Below, piece after piece: positions 24,407-36,711 of a DNA stretch of 64,000 bases. The position numbers were made by a program, and so were the translations under genes. Position 1 is the first letter of the stretch; each line of letters starts with the position of its first letter. The notes under the pieces were generated by a model, which was given only the letters and a program-made list of their open reading frames with translations, was not told where the DNA came from and searched no databases. Source of the stretch: Homalodisca vitripennis (Eukaryota; Arthropoda; Insecta; Hemiptera; Cicadellidae); the NCBI RefSeq assembly GCF_021130785.1, contig NC_060213.1, positions 71,568,001-71,632,000 on the forward strand. The letters run 5' to 3'.

Positions 24407-24537
24407 GCGGTGTTCAGATCATTTTTACTTTTGAAGTTAAGGGTAAGATGAGCCTAATTCCAAAATTTCATGCAAATCGGTCCACAGTAAAAAAATTCGG
24501 AGGTAAGACCGTATTTTTCGCATCAATGACTGCACTA
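24407..24537 (-). repeat. Right TIR of the outer non-coding element
   Basis: About 131 bp. Its reverse complement aligns with 19711-19781 plus 22605-22655 once the inner transposon is removed. Confidence 0.85.
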
Positions 24538-27500
24538 TTAGGACTTGTAAATTACACTGCTATTTAGCGTGAGCAACCTTGTCCATTAAATCAGCGAAAC
24601 CGGTGTTTATCACTCTATAACCAAGTGTATGATCATTTTAATGAAAGCCGCAACTCAGACCGGAAGTAGAGCATGACGCGTAGGTTTGATCATACATCGT
24701 TTAGCTACATGTGTGAGGTTTAGTGGAGATAATTTCCGCTAAAGTTGGAACAGTAAGGCATAGCCGAAAGATGGTATGTTTCACTTTGCCCCTTTTACCG
24801 AAAATAGATTACGAAAGACGGATTCTACGATTTTTGACTAAAGAAGGGTTGTGGGACCGATATTTTAAAGTATTATCTTGATAGGATAAGCAATTGAAAC
24901 TCAATATGGTATCAGTAGTACTTTAGTATGGAAGTAATTTACAATGGTCAAAAGTAGAGATTTTGACCAAATTTGGATTCTCAGACCTACGTATGTAAGT
25001 ATTTTTTGTTAGTGACAACAAGGGAAACTCGATTGTGACACTCGGAATTACCTTATACCGGCAGTAAACCACAATCGCCAGAACTAGACGTTATTTGTCT
25101 TAGTCTTAAGGTGTCTTTTACAACCTTCGTAGGTATTTATTTCCTTGATCGGAACTATTTTCTTATTCATCACTTCTATACACGGAAATTGGACTGATAC
25201 ATTTTAGAAGGAATCCATTTCCGAGCTTTTCTGATGGTTTTTTTATAATTTAAGTCGAATTTCTTATAATGTTTTGCAATCACTTACAAAATATAATTGA
25301 GATTTATAGAAACAAACTAATTATCATACTGTAATTTTACCTTCTTCTTGTTCCACACCGAGGAAAAAAAGTACAGGAAAATATTGCAAGTAATTTGATT
25401 TTGTCGATTGAAAACAATAAATGTTTCAAATTATTTACAGTAATCTATGCTGTGTTTTTATAATTGCGAACAGAAAAGCTTATTGTACAAGAATTCAATA
25501 GCTGGTAGTCCAGACAAGCAATTTGAATTGATAAATACTTTTTTTCGTATTAACATATCATATTATATTATAAATGCATTCATTTTTATAGGCAAAGCAT
25601 ATTATACCACCGGATCTGTAGTTATCATTCAATTAAACTGAGATGTTCTTAAAGCTCTGATAATGTGTGTTATATGGTTATTGATAAATTGTTGCTCGTA
25701 TACTTTCCAAAAGCAATTTATGTAGGGAGATGCGCATAGTGCTAATTATAACTTTATCACAGTAGGAAGGTAGTTTTCATCTCAGCATTGCATCCATGTT
25801 TGACAGTTGACTACGTTGCTGCTTAATATCAAATATTCTTTGTGCAAGAATATCATGTAACGACTTCAAACCAAAACCGCATAGGCCAAGAAATCTAATT
25901 AACTGAATAATGATGTATCATAAAAACATAAGTACTTTTTGTGTTTGATAAATTGTTAATGTGTTAGGTTAAAGTTAACAAGTATTGTGACAAAAATATT
26001 TTAATCACACCTATTAAAAAGTAGCTGAAACAAGTAAATCATGTTCAAATTGAAAAGGTCACTAACAAAGAAAGAACGGCGTTCCTGAAAATCTCCTACA
26101 TAGCAATAATGAGTAATGCACTAAAAAATTCCAGGAAATCTGAGTACGAGATTCAAATAAAGGACTCGTACTTAAACTGGATTCCATTGTCTTGGAGTAA
26201 CGACATCAACAGGTTCAGCCCATAGAGGGCGTGAACATAATGAGACTCTGGGGTGAATAGGCTACAGAATACAAAATGTATTATTTTTAAAATATTATGT
26301 ATTTTGGTATCATGGGTAGTGAGGAAATACATCCCTTGCTTTACCACTACAGTTATAGGAGAAACTACTCCATATTTAGCTACGTAATCAACCCACCTTA
26401 TCTTACTTTGACATATTGTTTGTACCTCAAAACGGTTGAACATTTTAAAAGTCCTTCCAAAAAACGAGAAATACAGGTTAACAAAGAATTTAATGAGTAA
26501 TTGAAAAAGTTTTTTTTTAATTTTAATACACTTGGGTAACATGTGATGCGTAATCTAACTCATTTATTTCTTTTATTGTGGCTCTCAGTGCATTACATAA
26601 CTAGGGTATTGTGTTGTCAGAAAGAGGGAAGTTACTTAATGAACATAAACTCACAGAAGTTGACAACAACAAAACAGCGAGACGTAGCGGCAGCAACGGT
26701 TTATTGTACAAAGAGGAGCTCTCGAGTGTATAAACGGCTTTAACTGATTAAAGAGTAATTAGCGAGTCTGTGCTACAAGCGCTTGGATGCTCGAAACACA
26801 ACCATGTGTGTTATGCGTGTCTGAATGAGCAAATGGTGTTACATTAGACCAGTTTCTAGCACTGTTATAACAGCAAATTTATAATATTTTAGAAACATAC
26901 CAGGTGGATTTAAGGTAGTACTCGTAGTTTTTTGGTAGATATGATTTTATACACAATTTTTACAGCAGCTCCTAAACGCTGAAGTCATTACAGTCAATAA
27001 CTAAACACATGGGATATGAAATTGCCCTGCTTTATATTTTTACAATTATTGTGTGAACAGGTGGTACCAAAATAGATTTAATTTAGATATTGCCTCATAA
27101 TAAGGAACATTTTCTAAATAGCAATTTTATGTAAAATTTACATTTTAGAAATACAAAACTTCATTATTTAAGTATATATAGTATTATATTTTATCTGTTA
27201 GAATAAAAATAATTGTATTTCTTATTGTTAATACTAATGTAGCCTGTATTATAGACTTAACAGAATCATTTAAAACTCTTAGTATATTATTTTATTACAA
27301 ATATTAGGTTGAGATTTCAAATTATAGCTGATTTTTCAAACCAATTTTATAACCAAACAATTACTAGGTTTTCCCCTATAGCCAATCATTGACGTCAACA
27401 ATAACACGTCAATGAATAGCAAGAGAAACAGTCTAGAGTTAAACAAGGGTAACTGATGAGAGTCCTAATCACCGGCACTAAACTTAATTTATGGTCCACT

Positions 27501-28723
27501 TAACTTACCGACTATTGGAGGTAGCTTTACGTGGTCGTATTCTGAGTAGTGAGCCAAGCCTTGGCTTCTCTTGGCTTAAGACATTATCCTGACCTTCGAG
27601 TTCTGGAGTCATTGGTCGAAGTGGTTACCATTCCATGTTTGTTGGAAGTTGTTTAATTTAAACTATTAAAATTCCTTTCGGTGTATCTAGGTGACGGAAT
27701 ATTTATTATAAATAAATATGGTAAATGTGTATTTGTAAGGGTATTTAATTTAATTAAATGGTAAATGCGGCATTTCCCGCCTGTGTTACGGGTAAACCCG
27801 CCTGGTAGAAATATCTACTCATGGGTTTGACAGGAAATGTTGTAGTCGAGGTGTTTGGCTGCATTGCAGACTGTAGTTCTGGAAACTGATAATATTATCG
27901 TTCAGAATATTAACTGAACCTCAGACGATATTTGTGCTCCATTCATTTTTTTCGGCCTTACAGAATAAATTCTAGTCGAATAGTGTTTTTCGTCAATCAA
28001 AGCACTTAAATTTCAAAGTCAAATTTTTAAGCTATATTTGTAACTTCATTGGAATATGTTTGAGAAAACTTTAACAATAAGGTAGTAAAAAACTAATCAC
28101 AAATAGTTCAATGTAAAAATGCAAGTTCGCGCAAAGTTCTCCCGTATTGAATTTCGTATTGGGTTTCTTAAGTAACTAAATGACTGAAGATAAATATATA
28201 CTTAATAATACATCATTTTATTTAAAAATTCTATGTTCTAAGACAAAAAGAGAAGGAAGGCTGATTATAAAGTATAAAAAATTAATAAAGTAATAGTTTG
28301 GGTTTAATTAACTTTTATTCAAATAATAGATTAAAATGAAAGCTATAAATTTAAAAAGTACCTTTTCCAGTCTTCAAATAAATTTTGTAATGTAATTTGT
28401 GTCTATAAATCATAGAATAGTTTATTTAAATAATATATTACGAGCAAATATTACGAATATTTAATTTTTTTGTTAGATTTATTTCAATCTATTTAAATAT
28501 TTGTTTTTTATAATTTTTTTAATTAATTTTATTATGTTTTACAAATAAGAAACATTTTAAATACTTATCAAATAAATTTAAAAATTTACTACCAATTACA
28601 GTTATGTTGTACATAAAAAATTATGAAAATATCTTAGATAAGCTTTACAACTTTCACAAATAGTAGTCTACACTATTATAATCACTAAATCAAGTATTTA
28701 AATTCCTATATAATTCGTTTCAG
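24538..28723. other. AT-rich sequence, no confident gene
   Basis: Two possible coding traces only: the candidate exon 26153-26247 (-), and a GC-richer stretch at 27460-27930 without a usable frame. Open frames at 25447-25641 and 26543-26743 show no domain. Confidence 0.4.
26153..26247 (-). CDS. Weak candidate terminal exon
   Basis: On the minus strand a pyrimidine-containing stretch ends CACCCCAG at 26255-26248 and is followed by an open frame, SHYVHALYGLNLLMSLL and more, to TGA at 26153. The composition is more protein-like than the rest of the longer frame it sits in. No polyadenylation signal close by and no upstream exon found. Family unknown. Confidence 0.15.
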
Positions 28724-28752
28724 GAACTACCAGTTTAGAAATTGTTATCGAG
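28724..28752 (+). CDS. Candidate 29-nt micro-exon
   Basis: It is flanked by a good acceptor (AATTCGTTTCAG) and a near-perfect donor (GAG/GTAAGTAT). One open phase reads NYQFRNCYR and leaves one base, which matches the two leading bases of the candidate exon at 29906. The intron between would be 1153 bp and contains the CA array. No family recognised. Confidence 0.35.
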
Positions 28753-29716
28753 GTAAGTATTAATATTAGTAACCAAGATCGGAGTATATTAGTATTATTA
28801 GTATTAAAGAAATGTATTATTTTTTATACTCGCGGCTAGCCTCTATTGTATGTTTTAACGCTTGCTTACCGCTAATTAAACTAGCTTACAAAAACAAAAC
28901 TTAGGGATTTACGATTTAGTACTTAATAACTGAAATAAGAGTTTTATATAAAATAATATGTAACTAAAAAATAAGAAATAATAACAAAATTAAAATAATA
29001 TTTCTAATTTAACTGGTAATATAAAATGTCATTATATTTATATACCAGTTGTTCCAAATTTATAAACACTGAGGGGATGTTAGAAATTATGAAAAGTACA
29101 GCACCAAAATAAAACACTTTTAAGATAACATGTTATTGTGCTAATCTGTTTCAAAAATTAATGGTCATTTTAGACTGACATTGTCAAATATTCTCAATAC
29201 TTTACTAATATGCTGATTGCAACACTGTGCAAATGTCATGTTCACCAACCCTCCGAATAAAAAAAAATCCTCTTTAAATAGTCATACAAAGACAAGATTT
29301 TAAGTCATTTGACGAAACCAATAAGGAAATTATAAAGTATACAGTATTTTATACACAAAAACTTTAGCTTTTATTGAGAAAAACTGGTCCTTGCATTAAA
29401 AAAATATACTCAAATCTCACACTTTTGGTAAGACTTAAAAGTTTTCATTACAATACATGACAAATTAGATCGAATTTTCATGCAGATTACGTTATATTAC
29501 AGGTACCAATTAGAGACCTATGACAGTTAGGAAATTTTGACCAAAAACACTTTTTTGAGCGTGAACGATGCAACCAATAATTAACTAACTACATTGATAT
29601 GTTGGTCTAGTTATTACTTATAAATATGTCAATTTAGTTTTTGATTTAAATCTGGTAATATCTAAGATCCCTTTAGTGGTCATAAATTTTGAAATATCGG
29701 GATATAAGTAAAAGCG

Positions 29717-29717
<1 letters not shown>

Positions 29718-29791
<74 letters not shown>
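29718..29791. repeat. (CA)n microsatellite
   Basis: About 37 CA units. If the flanking candidate exons are real, this lies in their intron. Confidence 0.96.
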
Positions 29792-29793
<2 letters not shown>

Positions 29794-29905
29794 TATAGTA
29801 AATAAGTTTGTGTTTGTGTACATATATGAATATTTTTATTTAATATTTCTCAAACTTTAAGGATTTTTCTATTAAATGTTTATAGCATTAAAAGTAATGT
29901 TTCAG

Positions 29906-30072
29906 GTTTACCGACGTGTGTAAAGCGAGCAATGGTTGGGAATGACGAGTATCGTAAATACGTTTTCACTTCGGTGAACTTTCCGCCGATGTTGCCTTTC
30001 TGGGGTGGAACGTTATTGTTCAGTTGCACGAAATGCGTTACAGATATTACCCTTGCCGTGTTATTAATCTGA
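29906..30072 (+). CDS. Candidate terminal exon of an unknown host gene
   Basis: It follows AAAGTAATGTTTCAG at 29905. The frame (GLPTCVKRAMVGNDEYRKYV and onward, 55 residues including the split codon) ends with TGA at 30070-30072. GC content is clearly higher than on either side. The reading phase agrees with the micro-exon 28724-28752. The segment VNFPPMLPFWGGTLLF is partly hydrophobic. No AATAAA stands close downstream. I do not recognise the protein; splice sites, phase and composition are the only support. Confidence 0.38.
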
Positions 30073-32463
30073 AGCTCTAGTTTTGAAAATCATTGAAACT
30101 AAATCTTTGTAAATGTATAAAAAATATGAGTATCTATTTTCAAAGAGTCTTATTTCGTTAACAGTTAAGTAAGAAAAAATTGGAATATAAATATACTGTT
30201 CCTATTTATAGAGTGTCTTTGTCTTTTTTCTCGGTGTTAGTCCTAACTATCATTTAACTTACTAACCTATCTTGCGGTGTAATCATTTTGCTATTAATTT
30301 ACTAGGTCTTCACATAACATTTACTTGTTAAATAGGCGCATTACAGGCATCTCGTTTTTTAAATAATGAGCAAAGAAATCCTCAAGTGCACGATGGTCAT
30401 CTGGGAGACAATCGTATTTCTGAATCAACTTTCAAGTAACAATATTAAAGGATAAGGAACAATAAGTCCGGAGCCTTACAGTCGGAGTGCGAAGTAGTGT
30501 TGAAATAATCGATGAGGAATGGTACGTTTGTAATTTTTATACAAACGCCATGGTATTACATTAATTAACTCTTGACATTTCAATAGTTTGTATTGAAATC
30601 ATTGGTTCTCTGAATTTAGGGTCTTCCTGACCCTAGAACAAAAAACTATTTCGTGTATGATGGGCATTATGTAAACCTTTATTGATAAGGGATGGATATA
30701 CTCGCTTGTTTCCTATTACTGAAGTCTCATAGAAAAAGGCCCGTTGTGCTTAATATGATGCCCTTAATACCCTTTCCGTGGCTTATTCCCTTGGTGTTCG
30801 TCCTTCAGCTAATTTTAATGAGCCGTTTCACAATGCCAGATAAACCCATTTAGATTATCATATGAGCACACATCGAGATTCTTATAAGCCAAAAGGTGTC
30901 GTTTTATTGATAGACGTGATTAGATAAATATATCATTACTGTTCAATAGAAATTCTAAATTGATTATTGCTTCATGGTTTCCATAGTACGAGTATAATTC
31001 GTAATCAACCGAACAGGCCTGTGAAAGGCAAGTCTGTACAGTAACTGTTATTGTTATAGAATTATCAATATTGTGGAAAAAGATGTACACAAAAGACATT
31101 ACTATAATATTATATTACTCTATTAATAATATCTTTAAGATTTCACACTATGCTTTACTCCAGAATAAAACGCAACTAACCACTAATGACAAACAATATT
31201 CAATAAAATATGAATTGATATAAACAATGTACTATCATGGTCAGCACATCAATCACTAGACAGATTATAGTATGTAAATGTCTGTAAATACAATAATTAA
31301 TTATTTTGGAAAGTAATAACTAGGTGTCATAATTTAGAAACCACCATATAATTATCACAAACATTATAGACAGAAAACTACACTCAAAACCGTGAGGTAT
31401 GTGTCCATAAAGGAAGAAAAAAGCACTAATGTCGGACATGCAATGTTTCCAATTCATTTAGCAAACGTCAGTATTTTAGGAAACTAGGAGACTGTCACTT
31501 GTATACTACGGAGATCGAAACTAAAATGAGGAGTAAAAAGTGAAGCTACAAATTTTTTGTAATAACGATGTTTATTATACATCGAGAGGCACTTTTAAGC
31601 ACCTTAATGTGAGATTAGTCATTGTGTTAGTTATTATCATAGTACTATATTTGGTGAGTAAACATTTAGTAACTATGTGTTTATCATACGTGAGTAATAG
31701 ACAAGTTAGAGAATAAGATTCTAAAATACTTATATTGATATAACTAAAAGAAATGTTGTTATAAGTTTGAACAGCTGTCGTTTGAAATTTTACTATTTTA
31801 ATTGATACTATAATTGTTAACACATAACATACGTACTATTAATCCTCCCTTAGATAGTGTCTGATCAATGAATTTTAGCAGCGAACATAGTAAATAGTTT
31901 GTTTAAAAAAGTTGTCAAGTAGAAGACCGGTTACTGAAGAATTAATTTAATAATATATTAACTAATAATCTACACTTAGGATGTCGTCACTTCCATTCCT
32001 CTAAATGAATTTTTTTGTAAAATAGGTAATATAGTGCAAAGTGTAGAATAACCATTAATGCGAAATAATGTTACTACTTTATACATACTTACAAACAATA
32101 TACACTAAATATATCGTTTAGTATAGGAGTTGAGAGTCAACTCGCACTCTATAATGGAACTACCTAGTTTTTCAAGAAATCGTTAGAGGAGTTCGTTTAT
32201 ACAGACTAAAAATAAAATAAAAAAATATATAGGATTATAAACGGAAGCCAAATTTGAATAGACATGACATTAAAAATGCGTGACTAATTAAAACAATACC
32301 ACGGTACAATGTAATAACTAGATGTTCAACAGCAATACGTACTGCGTAATGTTATCTGCACTAATCAGTAAGTGAAGTGCATCATAAATTAGTTATGTGC
32401 CAGTGGCTGGGGCACCAATAAGTCGCTATTGTTTGATTACAGACATTTCCTTCTTTATTGAAG
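30073..32463. other. Unannotated AT-rich sequence
   Basis: A short palindrome TAGGGTCTTCCTGACCCTA lies near 30617. The frame 31575-31823 (-) has no domain. Nothing else supported. Confidence 0.45.
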
Positions 32464-32502
32464 TTACTGCTTCAATATTCAGTATACTGCTTTCGCTATT
32501 GA

Positions 32503-33264
32503 AATATTAGAGGTGATAGTCACAGCCGACACATCGCGGGACTTGTGAGGAACATGACCGCCCCTCCGTTCTCTGTTGGTGGCGTGTGTATGCCCGGCGC
32601 TGGCCTGCTAGACATCCTGAGCTCGGACCACACACCATCTCGGCCCGGAATCCACTGCGAGGTGTTACTAGCCGGCTCAAACGATCTGGCGGTGGGCAGA
32701 CAGCGCAACATCTACCGTCATTTGGAGGCTCACATCACTGACCGACCGGCCAACATGGAGCTCGTTCTTGTCACTCTGCCGCTTCGACACGACCTGGGAC
32801 CTGATCATCCCATACACGATGAGACCGTGCTCGTAAATGCTTACATTGAGGAGCTGGCTGCTCGACATAACATCCGAGTAGTAGATTTCAATAAAATTGG
32901 GCGGAGGCATTTTACGAAGCACGGTCAACATCTCTCAATGCGGGGCAAGCGGATACTCGCGGGGATGATAGTGTCGAGCCTCGCACTCCTGAGACCCGCT
33001 CCTTCGAGACTCCGGGAGTCTGTGTCACCGCCGCGTATCCTCGCTGCTACAGCGCCCCCCGCTCTTCTTACCACCGTCCCGAAGCTGGCGCCTGCTGCTG
33101 CTGACGGGGGGTCGACTGTTACCACTCAGCAGTCACCAAGACATCAAAATGTCACTTACGCCGAAGCACTCAGGGGATCACCTACGCCAGGCAGTGCTGA
33201 TAAAAATGGACGCTCTCCTGAATCAAAAAACATGGACAATCTTGTCGGTGGGAAGCCGGACTAG
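32503..33264 (+). pseudogene. LINE ORF1 with SGNH-type esterase domain, N-truncated
   Basis: The frame is open from 32503; the first ATG is 32554. GDSHSR at 32515-32532 fits SGNH block I (nucleophile Ser). GAGLLDIL follows as block II, LAGSNDLA fits block III, and TKHGQHLSMRGKRIL fits block V with its catalytic His. The usual Asp three residues before the His is His here. The last 80 residues are Pro/Ser/Ala-rich and lead to the stop at 33264. ORF1 esterases occur in CR1/L2-type LINEs and are thought to help particle formation or membrane association. The N-terminal region (often PHD fingers) is absent because the copy is truncated. GC content is far above the surroundings. Confidence 0.75.
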
Positions 33265-33266
33265 GG

Positions 33267-36198
33267 GTGACTTCGGATCCAGTTGCGAAGCATACAAAAA
33301 CTCTAAATCATCTTCAAAAACCCCAAAAAATTCAAAATTCAAAATTCTCAACAGAAATAATTAAATTGGTTCACCAGAATGCCCAAATCGAAACAAACAA
33401 AATTGATGAATTGGCAGTCATGTGCGAAGAACTTAAACCTGATGTTTTTATAGTATCTGAGCACGGTTTCATAGTCGACACGATTCATCTTTTCAAAATT
33501 CCAAATTTTATATTGGCAAAATACTTCTGTCGAAACTATTTAAAAGGGGGCGGTGTGGCAATTTTTGTAAAAAATTTGTCAAAATTCGAACCTTTCAAAA
33601 TCAACAACATGTCTGAGATGAATTTTGAGGCTGAAGGCATCGAAATCGTGTCAGATTGTTTGGGGAAAATAGCCGTCATTGGGTTATACAGATCACCCAA
33701 TGGATGCAGCAATTCTTTTTTTGAAAAATTTGAACAACTTCTCAATAACCTTTTTTCAAACTCAGTGAAGTTCCTAATAATGGGAGACTTCAACATTAAT
33801 GTAATGGATCCCACTGACCCCCTCACCCAGCGGCTTCGTGATGTTCTAGTTTCTTTCAATCTAAATTGGTCCGTGAATTCACCGACACGAGTGACCGCTA
33901 CAACGAGTACTGCCATCGACAATGTTGTCACCAACATTCCTGACCTGACAGTCTCTGTTTTGAACACTGCAATCTCTGACCACTTTGCGCAGGAGGCCGT
34001 GGTTCATGGGTGCAAACTGGAAAGTCAAAATTCTAAATTTAAAGTTGCCAGGACAATTCGGCCCCAAAATATTCACCACTTGAATGAGATTTTGGAAGTC
34101 GAGCCTTGGCAGTTTTTAGACAAGTTTGGTAATGTCGATGACATGTATGCAGCATTCAGTGATGGTTTCAACTATTACCTGGATGTTGCTTGTCCGTTCA
34201 GGAGGACCAAAGTCAATCGCAAACCACAAAAAGGTACGTGGATGACTAAGGGAATTCTTGTGTCTCGAGAGAAGCTAAAATTTTTTTCACAAAATTTTCA
34301 TTGGAACCCAAAACGAAAATTTCAAAACTTTTTTCAGAAATTACCGAAGGATCTATAAAAAAGTTATACGAGCAGCTAAAGCGTATGATGTAAATAGAGC
34401 CTTGGGTAACTGCGAAAACTTCTCAAAAACTGCTTGGAAAATCATAAACGACTTATCTCGAGATACAAATTTGAGCAAAAACACCAAAGAAATTGCAATC
34501 AGAATTGAAGACAAAATTGTTGAAAATCAAGCTCAAGTAGCAGACGAATTCAATAAGTACTTCTCTTCCGTTGCTACAGTGAACTCGGCGTTCACTGAAC
34601 CTCGGTTCGGCGGGGGAGATGCTGTTGAACCAGTTGCATCCATGGCTTTGGCTCCTGTGTGTGAGGGGGAGGTAGCACGTGTGATACAAGGACTGAACTC
34701 AAAAAAAAACGTGTGATGCCAGCGGGATGTCAGTGTGGCTTCTCAAACGTTGCTTCAGGCACATAGTGAGACCACTCACAAAACTGATAAACTTTTCTTT
34801 GGAAAAGGGAACTTTTCCGTCTCTCCTGAAGACGGCCAAAGTCATCCCGATCTTCAAAAAGGACGATCCTTGCCTTGCAAGCAACTATCGCCCAATCTCA
34901 ATTCTACCTGTGTTTAGCAAAATTTTCGAAAAGATTTTTTATGAAAGACTTGCAAGCTTTTTAGAAAATAACAAAATTCTGAATCCAGAACAATTTGGAT
35001 TTAGGAAAAACAGATCTACAGTGGATGCTGTGAACAACCTCCTGGACAATGTTGTCGATGGAATGGAAGGACGAGAACATGTGCTTAGCATATTCCTCGA
35101 CCTATCCAAAGCTTTTGACTGTGTGCATCATGAGACACTGTTGCACCAGTTGGAGAAATGCGGCGTGCGGGGGCTCTCGCACTTGTGGCTCGCTTCTTAC
35201 CTCAAGGATCGAGACCAGTGCGTGGAGATCTCGAACGTTGTTTCAAACAAAATTAAAATGACCCACGGTGTCCCTCAGGGCTCCATCCTTGGGCCTCTAT
35301 TGTTTCTAGTTTACGTCTGTAGATTGAAATCAGTGATCCAGCATGGAACGCTGGTTCAGTATGCTGACGACACTACTCTCTGTCTCAAAAACAAATCAAC
35401 CCAAGATCTGGAAATCAATTCTTTCAAAGAATTGAATGCATGCATTCAGTATTTTGCTGAAATAAACCTGAAAACAAATCAGTCTAAAACAAATGTCATA
35501 CATTTTAGCCTTCGACAAAATGATCACACAGCGCACCCTGCTGTGTTTGTGGATGATGTTCGTTTAGAGGAAACTGATTCCACAAAGTTTTTGGGAATGT
35601 TCCTAGATAGAGGACTGACCTGGGCTGATCATGTGGACAATGTATGTGCTAGAGTAGCCTCAGGCATATATGCCTTGCGGCATTTAGCAAAGTTTTGTTC
35701 CCTCAGAGTTTTAAAAATGGCCTATTTCGGCTTAATCCACCCACACTTTGCGTATGGAGTGAGACTCTGGGGAGGTTGTGCCAGAAACAAAATGGAAAGA
35801 GTTTTCAAGCTCAAAAAAAAGCAATCAGAATCATTGCAAAGCTGAATTATAGAGAGTCGTGTAGGGAATCTTTCAGGGAGCTGGGGTTGCTGACTTTGCC
35901 CTGCCTCTACATTCTTGAGGTGATCACGTACTGCAAATCAAAGTGTGATTTGGTTCGTGGCGGTGACGTTCACCAATATGGGACAAGAGGCAGGGACAAT
36001 TTTCGAACTAGTCAATACAGATTGACGTTATCACAACACCTCCCGCAACAAGTTGGTGTCAGACTCATCAACAAGCTCCCTGAGAGTATAAAAAATTCCA
36101 TCAATCAAAATCAATTAAAAACTCGTCTCAAATGCCTTTTGGTGTCAAAAGCGTTTTATTCTGTCGATGAATTCATGATGAGCCGCTGGGAGGTCTAA
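33267..36198 (+). pseudogene. LINE ORF2: AP endonuclease and reverse transcriptase, frameshifted
   Basis: Endonuclease, about 33360-34010, with landmarks VHQNAQ, VSEHGF, GLYRSP, MGDFNIN, TAIDNVVTN and ISDHF. These cover the metal-binding and catalytic positions of APE-type endonucleases. RT, about 34720-35560, with SNYRPISILPVFSKIFEK, FLDLSKAFDCVHH, GVPQGSILGP, the catalytic YADD and TKFLGMFLDRGLTW. The C-terminus ends SKAFYSVDEFMMSRW. The phase shifts near 34350, at an A-run at 34701-34709 and at another A-run near 35815. Two of three breaks at homopolymers could be mutation or read error. The start codon is unclear: the frame has no ATG near the ORF1 stop, so re-initiation or a non-ATG start would be needed. 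Confidence 0.87.
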
Positions 36199-36444
36199 AT
36201 TTGCACAGTATTTAAATAATCAGTTTGTATGTGTTTGCTCTGGATCTGGAGTAGGTATGTATATGTTTGCTTTGGATCTGGAGTCAGTTTGAATGTGCCT
36301 GAGCGAATGTATGAATTGTAAGTGTGAATGTGTATGAAGGTATAGTTGGGACTATTTATTTTTGTTTATGACGATTGCGATACAATGTTAAATTGTTTTA
36401 AAATGCAATAAAGAGATTATTATTATTATTATTATTACTGCTTC

Positions 36445-36590
36445 TGTAAAAATTGAACAAACGTTTTTGTCCAGTTATGAAAAGTTTTTTATTAAGGTAT
36501 AGGTTTCACACAAAAAATTAGGATCTGTGGTCACAAGCAATAATAAATGTTTGACATCCACCAACGTCGAATTCAGTGTTTTCTATATAT
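36445..36590. other. Short spacer between LINE and poly-C array
   Basis: 146 bp of AT-rich sequence with no recognised feature. Confidence 0.5.
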
Positions 36591-36690
36591 CCCCCCCCCC
36601 ACCCCCCCCCCCCCCCACCCCCCCCCCCCCCCACCCCCCCCCCCCCCCACCCCCCCCCCCCCCCACCCCCCCCCCCCCCCACCCCCCCCA
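36591..36690. repeat. 16-bp poly-C minisatellite (C15A)
   Basis: Single A bases interrupt the C tract at 36601, 36617, 36633, 36649, 36665 and 36681, all exactly 16 apart. The minus strand is therefore G15 runs separated by T and could form G-quadruplexes. Gly-rich open frames on the minus strand are artefacts. Confidence 0.97.
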
Positions 36691-36711
36691 TTAAAATACA
36701 TATTATAATCA

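Larger units (their letters stand above)
19711..24537. mobile_element. Non-coding TIR element interrupted by another transposon
   Basis: The right end (24407-24537) is the reverse complement of a left end that is split in two. 19711-19781 matches the outer half (TAGTGCAGTCATTGA, then CCGAATTTT, ACTGTG and TTTTGGAAT). 22605-22655 matches the inner half (TCATCTTACCCTTAACTTC, then TTTGAAC and CCGC). The 2.8 kb transposon 19782-22604 lies between. Without it the element is about 2 kb, with TIRs of about 130 bp; the left one lacks about 12 bp. No transposase is visible inside, so it would be non-autonomous. The flanking base context (ATTG/TAGT and TAAT/AGTG) does not define the target duplication clearly. 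Confidence 0.82.
32474..36434 (+). mobile_element. LINE copy 2 with ORF1, endonuclease and RT
   Basis: TTACTGCTTC at 32464-32473 recurs at 36435-36444 right after the ATT tail and is a good 10-bp target duplication. The copy is truncated within ORF1 but keeps the esterase-like part, the whole endonuclease and the RT. It has AATAAAG before the (ATT)n tail. Frames are broken at several A-rich runs. It is a Jockey/CR1-like non-LTR element; the clade cannot be settled by eye. Confidence 0.87.

Noticed and set aside
26153..26542. The full 129-codon minus-strand frame as a gene
   Set aside because: The N-terminal two thirds are lysine/phenylalanine-rich, as expected from AT-rich chance sequence. 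Only the last 30 codons look protein-like, and these are listed separately with low confidence.
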